Positions 32,593 through 43,838 are shown, counted from the stretch's first letter. The stretch is DNA of 64,000 nt from Vitrella brassicaformis (GCA_001179505.1 CDMY01000456.1:96799-160798); one strand, 5' to 3'. Notes: generated by a model not told the origin, from the sequence alone. A program made the numbers and translations.

Positions 32593-34549
32593 ATGAGAGG
32601 ACGAAGGACAGGGTTCGGCGAGCTACACAAACCCGCAAACCCCACAGGTAAACAACCAGATTCGTCCGGCGAGATGGTCTTGGACGTTGGGATCTTGGCG
32701 TTGACGCTCATCAACGTGCTGCTGCACATCCACAACCCATGGCAGGCAGCCCACCACTCCACACCCCGGACCTGCATCTGCTCGTGTGACGGCCAGACGC
32801 CCATCCACCTCAACAACCACACCAACACCAACACCAACACCAACACAGCCCGTCAATCTTCATCTTTACCAGCAGCGGCGCCCGCTGTCAAAGCCAAGAA
32901 GAGCACGCCGCAGGGCGACCAACCGCAGCAGCAGCCGCCGCCGCCGCCGCCGCCGAAGAAGGAGGGATTGGGCGGTCTGGATGAGTCGATGTTGGCGCGG
33001 CTGGACAACCTGAAGACCTCCTGGATCAAGAAGCAGCAGGAGAGGCTGGACGCCGAGAGAGCCCACGTGCAAGCCATGAAGGCCGGCAAGACCCACCCAG
33101 GCAACACAGGCAACCCCACACCAACAGTGCCGGTGCCCTACAAACCAACACAGCCACCCGCACAGCCGCAGCCACCGACCACACAGACACAGAAGAAAAG
33201 AGAGGACAAGAAAGCCAAGACAACCACCACTGCCACGACAGCAGCAGCAGCAGCAGACAGGAGCCAGATCCAGGGGTACCCTTCCCACGCGCCGCCCGGT
33301 CCGCGGCCGGCCGATAACGAGAAGTCGGTGGTGCGGCGTCGGGCGGACTTCGGCGCCTTTTTGCTGTCGTTGCATCCGTATGGCGTGGGCGTGATGCTGG
33401 GAGTGGGGCGGGGCGAGTTTGCGGTGCACCTTCTGAAGGAGTGGAAGACGTCACCCGGGGTGAGAGAGAAGGGGAGACGATGGACGGGGAATGGTATGGT
33501 GTGTGGTTTGCTGCTTTGTTTGTTTCTCGTTGGTTTGTTGGTTTCTTCAGTTGTTCCTGGTTGACCCGTACATTCACATATGGCGGGGCTATGACGACCC
33601 CGACAACCTCTCGGACAAAGAACACCAGGTAGGGGAGTTAGAGAGTGCGGCCATCCATCCATCAGTGAGTGAGTGCGTTGCCTGACCTGATGTGTGGCTG
33701 TGGCTGATTGGTTCAGCTGATATATGAGGACCTGCGCAATCGGCTGGCGCCATACGACGGCAGGCACGTCTTCGCAAGGGACTTCTCATACTCATGTATG
33801 TCTGTATGGAAGAGGCAGGGAGGGAGGGAGGGAGGGAGCGGCATCCATCCATCCATCCATCCAGATTGGCATGGAGAGCTCTCCCTCTCTCTCTCTTTTT
33901 CTCTCTCTCTGCGTCTGTGTCTGTGTCTGTGTGCGCATTATCATTCAACGTCCGTCAGTTGCGAAGAAGTTCGCCCAGGACCCCACCTCGCCGGCCCCTG
34001 CCTTCGTCTATGTTGACGCCAATCACGCACACGAAGCCGTCACCAAGTGAGGGATAATAGCGGAGGGAGGGGAAAAACGGAAAAACCTGCCCGTCTGTCG
34101 TGTGCGCGTGCGGTGTGTGTGGATGCATTAAGGGATTTGGAGAGTTGGTGGCCTCTGGTGGGACAGGGGGGCGTCATCGCTGGCGGGACTTACATCAATA
34201 GGGCTGGACGTGGGACAAAGAGAAGGAGTTTTCAATCGTGTGTTGTGTCTTTCTGACTCGTGCGTGTTCCCTCGTATGCGTGTGTTGTGTATGTGTGTGT
34301 GTGTGTGCAGAGAAGGTGTTTGTCAAGAAAGCTGTAGACGACTTCGCCGACAAGCATCAGCTCAAGGTGCGCTTCGTGGGAAGCAAGCTGCTGTGCGCGA
34401 TTTGTGTGTATATGTTTTGTCTGTCTGTCTGTGTCTGCGTGTGTGTGTCCATCCATCCATCCATCCATCAGGTGTACATAACGACCGATGACGACGTCCC
34501 GTCGTGGTACATCATCAAGCGCGACGTTCAGACGCCGATACTCGCATAG
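32593..34549 (+). CDS. Class I SAM-dependent methyltransferase with N-terminal membrane anchor
   Basis: Seven exons: 32593-33459, 33551-33628, 33717-33795, 33959-34046, 34133-34209, 34311-34366, 34472-34549; total 1323 bases, 440 residues. Near residue 28 a hydrophobic helix (VLDVGILALTLINVLL) looks like a signal anchor, followed by a Pro/Thr/Gln-rich stem with an NTNTNT repeat and a coiled segment. The C-terminal 190 residues read as a Methyltransf_24-type fold: motif I VMLGVGRGEFAVHLL, then LFLVDPYIHIW, AFVYVDANHAHEAV, WWPLVGQGGVIAGG, and a final VPSWYIIK. The anchor could alternatively start at the ATG at 32674. The stem plus anchor resembles type II Golgi enzymes, so a glycan or small-molecule O-methyltransferase is a reasonable guess; the substrate is unknown. 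Confidence 0.75.
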
Positions 34550-37500
34550 TTTAGCCAGCCAGCCAGGCAGCCTCCCCAGCCCGTGGTAGTTGGTGGTGTG
34601 CACACATGTGATGGATGTGATGTGATGTGACTGATCCATCCGATCCATGGGAAGACGTCACGGCAACAGACACACGTCAGGTCAGGTCACACTTGTCTGT
34701 GTGTCTGTCTGTCTGTCTGTCCCTGTTGTGAAGTACGTGTGTGTGCGGCAACCATGTACTCTACGCATGGACCATCTCTTTGGATGCACAGCTGGCCAAC
34801 CGCCCACTCAGTTGCCGTCCACCCACCCACCCACCCACCCACACATCCATCCATCCACCAGGGGTGACTTGACTGCAATGCAGCCCAACGGTTCGGCCCT
34901 CCCCTCCCTCATTGCACACACAGCACATGGAGGGAGGAATGTCCGTCCCCCGGACCCTACCTAGTACACACAGCAAACAGCAAAAAGTCAAAATGCCTCT
35001 CTCTGTGAATGATGAAGAAAGGGCCACCGGCCTCTGTGTGTCTGTGCCTGTGTGTGGTGGGGGCATGACATCATGGTGACTGGAAGCCCCCCAGTCCCTG
35101 AACCGAATTAATTACTGACGAGACTGCTCGTCTTGTCTGTCCCACCCAGTCGTGTCACACCATGAGCCTTCCGTCCCCTCCCCTCCCCTCCCTCCCACTG
35201 CGCAAGAGGGTTACCCACCCTTGTCTGGTCTGGCGTACGTATGTGTGGCGGCTGTCTGGTGTGTGCATCAGGCCATGTAGTCTCAACATGCATGTCATGG
35301 AGCGGACGAAAAGGCCGCACGACACGGACGGAAAAAGTTGCCCTGCCCTGCCAGCCAGCCCACTACACTCACCATGATGCGTGAGAGAAGGTGGCTCATG
35401 CATGTGAATTACATCGCATAGCTGCAGATGGTGGGGCTGATAGACGTGGGATGGATGGCGTGGGGTGCATTGCAACGGAAAACCACCCACTCATGGAGGG
35501 AGAGTGAGTAGGGCAGGCAGATGGACACGACACGCACAGGCAGGCACACACAGATCTGAAAGCGCAGTGAGTGAGCGAGGTAAGGCGGCCGGCCAGTCGA
35601 GCAGCCAGGCAGGCAGGCAGGAAGAAGTCAGTGAACACGCACGTACGTCTACACACGCATGCATAATTAAAGGACGAAGATGATGAAAGCAAACAGCAGC
35701 AGCACCAGCAGGCAGGCTATGGATAGACAGACAGACAGATACATAGAAGGAACAAAAAGACCGACAGACCACTCCGACTTACTTACGCACGCATCTATCG
35801 CTACTTAAGGAATGAAATGAATGCACGGACGGACAAATAAACAAACGGACAAGCGAATGGCGAGAAGGAGGAGAATAAGAAAATAGCATGCATCATGCGC
35901 GGGCGAAGCAAGGAGAGAGCGAGGAGAATCCCGGACGGACAACTGCCATATATCCGTCCACACAAGAAAAATGGCACATCACAATCACATCTGTCCCGTC
36001 TGCCCGCCCAGAGAGAGAAACGAAACACACACACGACAAGGAAGGCACACCAAGTTATACCACAACAAATGAAGGTGCGCATCTCTCACACACAGAGGCT
36101 GGTCAACTCAACACATGTAAGAGATTCTGAGAGTGAGTGCCCACGGGCCGGTGTGTACCAAAAAGAACGTTCACGGTAAGGCAGGCAGCCTGGAGCGATC
36201 ATTGATTGAGGGGAGAGGAGAAAGGAACAAACAGGCAAGAAAGGAGACAGAGGCAGAGAGCGTCACTAGCTAGCCGCAGGCAGGTGGTGGTGTGATTTCA
36301 CAGCGGAGAAATCAGCCGGGAGCCAAAAAGACTCCTTCTTCTTCTTAACTCGTGTGCCTGTCTGTCTGTCCGTCTGTCCGTCTGTCTGTCTGCCTGTACA
36401 CCTGTGACGCACGCAAAACCCAAGAAAGATGGGTGTGTGTTGCGATCGGTCTGAGAGGGAAAAGAGAGAGAGGGGCCTAAGGAAAGGCGGATATAAGAAA
36501 GGAATCAACCAATCAGACGAGTGAGATGGGAAGACTTGTCATCACTCGCTGAGGGAGGCACCCAGGGAGGCAAGTGAAACAGGCAAGACAGACCAGTTAG
36601 TTAGTCGGGCCGCCAACCAATAGGACAAGAAGGACAGACCAATGGGAGGGAGGGAGGGTGGGTGGGTGGGAGAGGATGAAGCGATGCAGACAAACAAAAG
36701 GGGGCAAGGAGAAATAAGATGCCATCCATCGCCCCAACAGCAAAGCAGACACGACACCAATCAAATACTCCCCACACCAATCCAATCGCCCGCCTCCCTT
36801 GCCTTGCACCCACTCAGCAAAGAGAACGAACAATCGTACACAGAAAGCATCACAGGAAGAACTCAAATTGGATGGGCTCCTACACACACACACACACACA
36901 CACACTACGCTTACTTACGTACACCCAGACAGACAGAGAGACAGATGCATTTCGAGAACCGTCCGTGTGTGTATTTGTGTCGCTTTCTGTGCTCCAGGCA
37001 TTGCTGGAGACCTCAGACAGACAGACAGACATTCAAGCAGGTCGGCCTATGTATGTGAAGGAAGAAAGGGAGTCGAGTCAGCCAGTTTGTTTTTCGTTTG
37101 TTGGTTTGTTGGTGCGGGGTGCGGTGGGGTAGGGTGCGGGGGTGTCCGGTAGGACACACAAATACACACATCGCCCCGGGCCATTCCATTCCCCGACACA
37201 CACACACACGGATGGATGGAACAAACCAGACAGCCAGACAGACGGCTACAGACAGACATTCGTGACTGACGTGCAATGCCATGTAATGGTATGCAATGGC
37301 TGGATGGATGTTATAAACCTCTCCACTCTCTATCACACGCCATCGATGGATGCTACACAAAAAACACAAGAAAGACCACACTCAATGCAATCAATCACCC
37401 GCCAGCCGACGGACGCTTCAAACACCCCCTCCCTCCCTCCCTCCCTCCCACCCGTCACACGCGCACTCTGTAGCATGCACGCAGGCAGCGGCACGGTACG

Positions 37501-37609
37501 CCCCCTCCTCTCTCCCTCACTCAGTCAGCCATCGGTCAGGCTGTGTCGCAGCGGGCCCTGGCCGCGATGTCATCCGCCAGCAGATCAGGACTCGATTGAC
37601 TGCACTCAC
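34550..37609. other. 3-kb repeat-rich spacer without a supported gene
   Basis: It contains many tetranucleotide runs: TGTC near 34700, CACC/CATC near 34820-34860, GGCA near 35610, GACA near 35730 and 37020, TGTC near 36360, GGGA near 36640, CA near 36885, CCCT near 37430. ORFs of 60-180 residues exist on both strands but are composed of translated repeats with no family resemblance, no consistent splice phase and no domain. UTRs of the flanking convergent genes and noncoding RNA are possible. Confidence 0.5.
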
Positions 37610-38528
37610 TCACCACACACCGACACAGACAGAGGGAAGCCGTGGAAAGTTATGATAAAGGTTGCAGGATGCCTGCCTCTGTTTGCTGACTGACCTTCTC
37701 ATTCGCCTGATGCGCGCCCGCTCCATCAAGGGCCAGCACGATTCACCAACACTGAATGCCCAGACGCACGCAGAAGGAGGGAGACCCCCGTCCAGCCTTC
37801 GTCTCTCTCTTATATGATGCAGGCTTACTTGTCGGCTGGTTCCCAGGTGTGTCTGTCCCACCCCGCCCACTTGATGAGGTACCACGACTGCATCGACTCG
37901 GGCTCCCAGTGGTAGTCCAATATGTCCTGACAGACATGACAATGGCAAGGCCAACACGCACACAGACACAGACACAACCATACCCACACCACCATGAGCC
38001 CACTGGCCATGAGCCCACACAGCCTTGCCCTCGACTGCCTGCCCTTCTTATGCTCACCTCGACAGCGTACGCCTCGAGCGGCTCCCCTTCCTCCACATCT
38101 GGCCTCACCGACACACCCACAGCCACAGCCACACTGCCGTTCTTGGCGTCACCACACCCATTGCTGCCGCCGGCGACAATGGGCTCCTCGCGCACGTCGC
38201 TGTTGTCGCGACGGCCCCTGGTGACCTCCACACTGAACGACACGGGGCTGCGGACGCCGCGGCCATCCTGCTCATCTGCGTGTGCGGCCGTGTGGGTTTT
38301 CATGTTGGGCGCGACTTTCCAGCGGGGCGGAAGCACCACCTCCTCGCAAGACGTCTCCTGCACACAGCAGAAACAAAGACGAAAGAACGCACACACAAGC
38401 ACTGCAGCCCACCCAGCGCATCAGCGGAGGAGTCTCTCTCTCGCCCTGTCTGTTGTGGCGCGTTAGCCGACCTGGCTGTCGAATACGGGCAGGCTGTCTT
38501 CGCATCGAGCAGGGATGGAGGAACCCAT
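37610..38528 (-). CDS. Chromodomain protein
   Basis: Exons 38528-38472, 38357-38058, 37926-37829, then 37751 down to a stop near 37610. The short first exon (MGSSIPARCEDSLPVFDSQ) joins in phase to a polar second exon that ends in EAYAVE. This continues across the intron as DILDYHWEPESMQSWYLI and KWAGWDRHTWEP: a canonical chromodomain with its aromatic cage residues (Tyr, Trp, Trp) and the WEP signature. The last exon continues the terminal helix (PLMERARIRRMRRS). About 200 residues in all, so the chromodomain is nearly the only folded part, as in HP1-like or small reader proteins. Binding of methyl-lysine histone tails is the family role. The exact 3' end is uncertain because a donor GTCAGT occurs at about 37695. 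Confidence 0.82.
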
Positions 38529-38720
38529 ATCTATCTGCGACAAGTGAGCGTTGAGAGATCTGCAGACCGACTGGCGAATCTTTCGGCCGAAACGATCAGA
38601 AGACGTTGAGGCCGTGAACCGACTGCTTAACAACAGCGGCAGCAGAGAACGGGAGGCAAAAACCTCCCTGTGGTGCACCTTAGTCTGCTACTCTGCCACA
38701 CCCTTCGATTTCCATAGTAG

Positions 38721-38793
38721 CACTCCTGATGGGATTCGAACCCACAACCTTTGGATTAGAAGTCCAACGCGCTATCCATTGCGCTACAGGAGC
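38721..38793 (-). tRNA. tRNA-Arg (anticodon TCT)
   Basis: On the minus strand a complete 73-base cloverleaf folds: acceptor GCTCCTG pairs with CAGGAGT (one G-T), the D-arm is GCGC/GCGC, the anticodon stem TTGGA/TCCAA with loop CTTCTAA gives anticodon TCT, and the T-arm is GTGGG/CCCAT with loop TTCGAAT. The discriminator is G, there is no intron, and no encoded CCA. Confidence 0.97.
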
Positions 38794-39020
38794 GGCACTA
38801 ATTTGCGGAACTCTCAAGGCAAGACTGAGAACAAGGCTGGAGGAATCATCGTCGGCACAGAGGGGACACAGATGGATGGCGATGGTGCTGGGCTCTTGAT
38901 CGGGCTCTTCTGTGGTCGCGATGCCTTCAGCGATGGCGCAGGCGGCCTGTATCGTGGGAAGCTTCCGTGTCGCGACACACTGACATCGACGAAGCATCGA
39001 CTGGAAATCCATCACCAAGA

Positions 39021-39302
39021 TCAGATGGCCCCTCTGATGTGGCCCTGTTTGTACTGCTGCGGCGGCCTCACATCCACGAGCAGCAGCGACTTCCGGCTGC
39101 CCTGCAACACACAGACAGACAGACAGACACAATCACAGAGATGACGATACATCAGCCACGGCGTGTTTCTCGCCGGCACGGTCACCTGGTCCTTCATGGT
39201 CTGCAAGAGATTGAATAGCTTGCCCGGCTTCACTGCCACGAGACAGACCTCCCGCGCCTCCTCGGCACTCATCATGTTCAGCCGGTCCACGTCTATCGCC
39301 AT
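39021..39302 (-). CDS. Short rhodanese-like protein (N-terminal half of the domain only)
   Basis: Two exons, 39302-39186 and 39101-39021, join in phase 0. The 65-residue product has SLLLVDVRPPQQYKQGHIRG, the first conserved block of the rhodanese fold (DVR...GHI.GA). The frame then ends in TGA right after GAI, before the active-site Cys loop could occur. No GT donor precedes the stop, so a longer spliced form is not obvious. It may be a real small protein, a truncated copy, or a model broken by sequence error. The upstream piece (LNMMSAEEAREVCLVAVKPG) has no match. It sits between a tRNA gene and a repeat-bearing spacer. Confidence 0.45.
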   Translation of the reverse strand: MAIDVDRLNMMSAEEAREVCLVAVKPGKLFNLLQTMKDQVTVPARNTPWLMYRHLCDCVCLSVCVLQGSRKSLLLVDVRPPQQYKQGHIRGAI

Positions 39303-39733
39303 TACGAAGCGCTGCAGATCTTCGAGTTAGAGCGCGTCAATCAAACAAAAGGTGGTTGGATGACTAATACAAATCCTACATTATCTCCGATAGACCGTAT
39401 CGGATCAAGAAGTGTCTCTTGCTGCGTTGGCAATCTCCACGCGATTCAGTGAAGAGGGATGAACATATCAGTTCAGTGCATCACTTGACCAGTCAATAAC
39501 TACCTTCTATTGTCTACCTGCGGGTCTACCTTCGACCATACATAAATGCGTCTACCTTCGACCATACATAAATGGTCTACCTTCAACCAGTAAACACCTG
39601 CAGATGCGACTGCTACCCCCATCCATATCCCACATGAAACGGTGCCTGCCTGTCGGCGCGAGGCTGTCGGCGCGTAGCTGTCGTCGCGTTGACTTCCACA
39701 CGAACCGTCCGTGGTGTGACCCTGAGATCCATC
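39303..39733. other. AT-richer spacer with short tandem repeat
   Basis: No gene is supported. It holds the tandem repeat at 39523-39590. GC content is visibly lower around 39350-39480 than in the flanking genes. Confidence 0.5.
39523..39590. repeat. About 2.6 copies of a 26-27-base tandem repeat
   Basis: The unit begins GTCTACCTTCGACCATACAT and ends AAATG. The first two copies differ by about one base at the junction, and the third is partial with one substitution (TTCAACC). Confidence 0.8.
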
Positions 39734-40967
39734 TCACCAAGGACGGTAAGGGTGTATCGTTGCTGTGAGGCCGCCTCGGCGGCTACGGCGCTCCTGTCCT
39801 TCGTGCTCAACGCATAGACAGCTGCACGAGACAGAATCATGGCCGGCAAGGAGTGAGCGACGACTATATTTCTCTAGCTGTCTGACATGGCGCCTACAGT
39901 GTCGATTGAAAAGCGCCTGCAGTGCCTCGAGACTCAGATAAGAGAGAGCTGGCTGGGTGACGTCTGTCATGGGGACCATCTGTCCCTGCACACGTGACAG
40001 TGGACACATAATGACATCAACTGTCAAGGTCTGTATGCCTAGTCATACCGAGAGCCTGTCCATCGCTCTCCCAAAGATGGCGAAAAGTGTCCCGACGAGA
40101 TAGCGCATCTGCCAGTCGCGAGTGGCCCAGCGGACACCCGCCGCCCTGAGTGATGACCCTAACTGAACCACACAGACCGGGCTAGGTCAGCAACCCTTTC
40201 ACCATCACAAGTTTTCCGACGTGCTGCTTCTAACTCACCGAGGCAACGACGTCGATCCTCGAAGCTCCTGATAGGTGCGCTTGGTACACGGCCTCCAGCA
40301 CCGCATACGCTGTGACGCGGCAGGGTGTTGTGCAACAGGGCGCGGAGCCGAGTCGCGCTCCAATCAGGGCGGCATGGACGAAGTCGGCTATACGCACACA
40401 AAACATCCCTCTCTTTGTGATCACCCGCCAGCCATTGCCTGGTCTCACCATGGGATATGCCTCGCTCTCTGAGCCAGTTGCATAGGGGCTCCGGACTGCA
40501 CAGTCGACCCATCGGCATCGCCCAGAACGTCTCAGCGGACACGACGATCTGCAGTCGCCGCAAACACAGAGACATATCGATATCCGTGTGCGGCATTATC
40601 CGTCCATACCAGTGTGCGCCTCGCGGCAAAGGGGGTCAGCAGTTTGACGTGATCATAGTCTGGGGCGAGCATCAGCTGGAACTCGCCGTCCCTCAGCTTG
40701 GCCGCATTCTGGTTAGCAGCCCTGGCGAGTGTGTGGTCGGCCAGTCCCACGTCGGGATCCAGGAACGTGGCAGAGGTTCCCAACATCCGCACAACGTTGA
40801 CAGGAATCATGGTTGGATGTGGCATAAAGACATGAGACACTAGATAGGTTAGACAGACTGGGGGGGTGGCCTAGCCATCCAACCATTGGTGAGTTACCTT
40901 CATCGCACCGACTGATGCGGAGGTCGCCGTAGGCGACCGAAGCGCCGCAGCCAGGCCGGTCAAACAT
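39734..40967 (-). CDS. Unknown protein, six exons
   Basis: Exons 40967-40898, 40839-40610, 40548-40449, 40408-40239, 40162-40049, 39985-39734; total 936 bases, 311 residues, all junctions in phase. Residue patterns look like a folded, mostly helical protein (DFVHAALIGARLG, AYAVLEAVYQAHLSGAS, RYLVGTLFAIFGRAMDRL, ALSYLSLEALQALFNRH). No family is recognised. The third intron is only 40 bases (40448-40409) and ends AAAGAGAG. The alternative unspliced frame is Arg-rich and looks non-coding. The first exon and first intron lie inside the left half of the inverted repeat at 40817-41115, so part of this gene has an inverted copy next door. The C-terminal 45 residues may be out of frame if another intron was missed. 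Confidence 0.55.
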
Positions 40968-41115
40968 GATGATGCATGGTGACTCGGAGGGGAGGGATGT
41001 TGCCGGCAGGCAACAGACCGATACGGAGAGTCGCCATGCATCATCATGTTTGACCGGCCTGGCTAGGCCGCCCCCCCAGTCTAACCTATCTAGTGTCTCA
41101 TGTCTTTATGCCACA
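40817..41115. repeat. Imperfect inverted repeat (two nested arm pairs)
   Basis: Outer arms 40817-40877 and about 41056-41115 are reverse complements apart from a 4-base and a 1-base difference. Inner arms 40950-40985 and 41028-41063 are also reverse complements with few mismatches. In the left half 72 bases (40878-40949) separate outer from inner arm; in the right half the two are contiguous. The central loop (40986-41027) contains a small hairpin (GTTGCC/GGCAAC). Confidence 0.85.
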
Positions 41116-41542
41116 TCTCTCTATGGCTCTGCCTCTCCCTCTGCTGCGGCCGCTGCTGCTGCCGCTGCTGCTGCACCTGCTGCACCTTGATCATTGGCTT
41201 GCACCGCTATAGCGGGCGTTGGGAGCCGTCCCCCCCGTCAGGCGGACCCCCCTCGTCTGCCGTGCCCCTCCCGCGTGCTCTCGTCGTTGTCGCCGCCAAA
41301 CAGCTCGACACGTCGCCATGGCTTTTCCCGAATCACCAGCCCTCTGAATCCACACGGCGTACGCTTGCGACGGGGGTCCAGATCATCGTCCATCTGATGA
41401 GGCAGGCAGGGAGGGCATGCAAGATGCCTCACACCATCCATGCCTTACCTCGATGTCCTTAACGTCGCACACGGAGTCGCCAGTGAGTGGATTGAATCGG
41501 AGGGGCTGGGCCTGACCGGCAGGCCGTCATGTTTGCCATCCC

Positions 41543-42381
41543 TTGCCTGCCGCGCCTCCTCCTTGGCGCGACGAAGCATCGACTGGCAAACGTACTGCAA
41601 AAGCGGACGTAAGCAGCATCAAAGGTTGCTGGGCATCGCATGTATCTACTCCGCGTGCGTGTGTGTGTGGACAGGTCGGCGAGTCCTTCAAACAAGAAGC
41701 GCCGCAGTCGAGCACATTGATGCCAGCTGTGGATGGATCGGAGACAACAAGTCGTTGCGGCTGCTCTAGGTAGGCAATGCCGCGAGAAAGACATATCATA
41801 TGTATGCGGCCGCACCATTCTGGCCGATCCGATCCCTCCTTCTGTGTGGGTGTGGGTGGGTGGGTGAATGTGTATCAGTCAGTGCTTCGCGTGACGGCAC
41901 CGCCTACGCCGATCTGCTGCGCTGTGTGGGCGACGCCAGCGGGTTGGTGTTTGTGGTTCGCAATGACAGGACAGCTGCCTCTTCGGCGGCTTCGCTGACG
42001 ACAACATCAGGCTGCCCCGCGACGAACGCGCCGGGCGCTTCTACTTTTGCAGTGCGTGGTTCTTCTCTCTGGAGGGCCATGGATACACGCAGACGCTGCA
42101 GGTGAGTGGGGACGGAGGGTCTTTCTGCAGGGGTGTGGTGCAGGCATTGGGGCTCCGGCTCGTGGTAGCGGGTGTCTGCTGTGCGGCGGCGATCATTGGG
42201 GCAATGACGGCCCCAGCGTGGACGTGACGTCAGTTTCTGCCGTTTGAGCCGGTGCCTGATGGGTATGCGGGTGTCTGGCATGACCTTGAGGAGGAATACT
42301 GCAAGTACTGTTGCTCATCTCGGGGGCAGCGAGTGCGTGGCTGGTGAGGTCGAGATGCTGCACGTGGTGGACATGGTGTGA
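41543..42381 (+). CDS. TLDc-domain protein (5' end unresolved)
   Basis: Exons: up to 41608, 41675-41769, 41883-42101, 42131-42228, 42330-42381. The TLDc signature reads SASRDGTAYADLLRC, GLVFVVRND, LFGGFADDN, RFYFCSAWFFSLEG, LLCGGDHWGNDGPSVDV and the C-terminal EVEMLHVVDMV. Between VFVVRND and LFGGFADD the frame shifts: either 23 bases at 41947-41969 are a tiny intron or one base is missing. Because the VFVVRND strand is conserved in TLDc proteins, a sequence error or a real lesion is somewhat more likely here. All other junctions are in phase. The start codon and first exons were not found; the region 41190-41520 upstream is ambiguous. TLDc proteins are linked to oxidative-stress protection and V-ATPase regulation. 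Confidence 0.62.
41947..41969 (+). other. Candidate 23-base intron (or frameshift site)
   Basis: It starts GTGTTTG and ends GCAATGACAG. Removing exactly 23 bases joins phase 0 to phase 0 and restores the TLDc frame. Length and 3' end match the candidate at 19278-19300. Confidence 0.35.
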
Positions 42382-43145
42382 ACATAGCACCAGCCGCTGC
42401 TCTAGATCGCTCTCTCTCTCTCTCTCTCTCTATCTTGCGAGGAAGGGAATTAGCGAATCGAACTTTCTCCAGGGAGGCATCTCTTTACCAAAGATGGACG
42501 TGCGATGCAGCCATGTCTGTGCCTCAGTGTCCATCTCAGTCAACACACACGCTCGCACTCGGTCTCTCCCGCCGTCCTCTCTTCCCTCTCGATGTGACAT
42601 TGACTCACAAAAACAGACAGCCAGGACACCATCCATGCCATGCGAGCAAGCGAGTCCAGTGGCACAGCAGACCCACACAGCCCACACAAACACACGCATT
42701 CAAAAACTGCCAGAACGGTCGGGGGGAGGGAGCACAGAGGGGGGCTGGGCTGAGAGGGGAGGTAGGGAGTGGTTGTTGATATGTGTGGTGGGTGTGTGTG
42801 TCGAAGGCAGGCGAGGCATCCATCCATCCATCCATCCATCCATGCGTTATGTGTCCCCATGAGCAGCGAGTGCGCCCAGTCAGGGGCACAAAGGGGAGCC
42901 AGTGAGCAGCCAGCCAGCCAGCCACTTACCTAAGGGGAGAGGGAGAGGGAGAGGAGGGGGAGAAAGGCAAAACCTCACTCCCTCACGCACGCACGCACAG
43001 CCAGCGACGAAAAAGAGGGAACAGAAAACAACGATGGATGCAATGCAGACACACACGCGGCGATGCAGGGAGCATGCCCTGACGGACGGCTTCACAGACC
43101 CTCACCACACACACACACACACATCCCTCCCTCCCTCGGGTGAGT
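42382..43145. other. Intergenic between convergent genes
   Basis: It holds a CT run at 42411-42432, CATC repeats at 42819-42842, GCAC and CA runs. No coding sequence is supported on either strand. Confidence 0.5.
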
Positions 43146-43523
43146 TCACCGACCCATGGTCTTCTTGATGGCCATGAGCTGCTCGGCCTTGACGCTCGTG
43201 TTGGCCGACGAGGGAGCCGTGGACTCCGTCGAGTAGGAATGCTCCTGCTGCTCCCACACGATGCCCCACTCCGGCTTGAACCCCATCAGCTCACGCACGC
43301 GCCGCTTCAGCTGGTTCTGCCGCTTGATGGAGAGGAGGATGGTGTCCTCGCGCTCGTCATCAGACGGAGATGGACTAACACACGACCCTGCAGACACACG
43401 GACACAAGTCGCATCGCATTGAGGACATCTCCGCGTTGCAGTGCACATCACAGAGCACGTGTGCGTACCGATGGAGGCCTGGAGCTTGGCCTTGGCCATG
43501 AAGAGGCTCTCAGCAGTCGACAT
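43146..43523 (-). CDS. Small conserved-looking protein of unknown function
   Basis: Two exons, 43523-43469 and 43387-43146, join in phase 1 to give about 98 residues. The product starts MSTAESLFMAKAKLQASI and has a basic helical core (ILLSIKRQNQLKRRVRELMG), then WGIVWEQQEH and a Ser/Thr-rich stretch ending in KTMGR. The frame is open upstream to an ATG at 43649, so a longer N-terminus is possible. No family is recognised. It lies 315 bases downstream of the transportin gene on the same strand. Confidence 0.6.
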   Translation of the reverse strand: MSTAESLFMAKAKLQASIGTHTCSVMCTATRRCPQCDATCVRVSAGSCVSPSPSDDEREDTILLSIKRQNQLKRRVRELMGFKPEWGIVWEQQEHSYSTESTAPSSANTSVKAEQLMAIKKTMGR

Positions 43524-43838
43524 TGTCCGATAAGATGGCGAATAGTCAACGAGAAACGCAGGAACGACGGCTATCGAAAACGATGGGACAGCGACCGATT
43601 TGGCCCGCTTGTTTGGCCAGAGAAGTTGGCCAGCATCAGATACAGCCACACAGAATCTTGGTCATGATAAATGCCACTCTCTCTGTGTGTTCATTTCCCG
43701 TGGTGCAATGTCCATCTTTATACGTCTGCATGACAGCCATGCATATGTCCGGTCCCTCTGCTATTCACCATACATATATCCTGCCCCAGTCCTCACTGCC
43801 GGCCGCAAGCTCTCATATATTCTCTCGCACCGACTGAC

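Noticed and set aside
34550-37609. Several 100-180-residue ORFs in the spacer
   Set aside because: They are dominated by translated microsatellites (THTHTH, SVCLSV) and lack splice-consistent neighbours.
41220-41520. Possible minus-strand exons (NPLTGDSVCDVKDIE and MDDDLDPRRKRTPCGFRG)
   Set aside because: They join in phase and look protein-like, but no upstream exons, start or family could be found and they overlap the likely 5' part of the TLDc gene; left unannotated.
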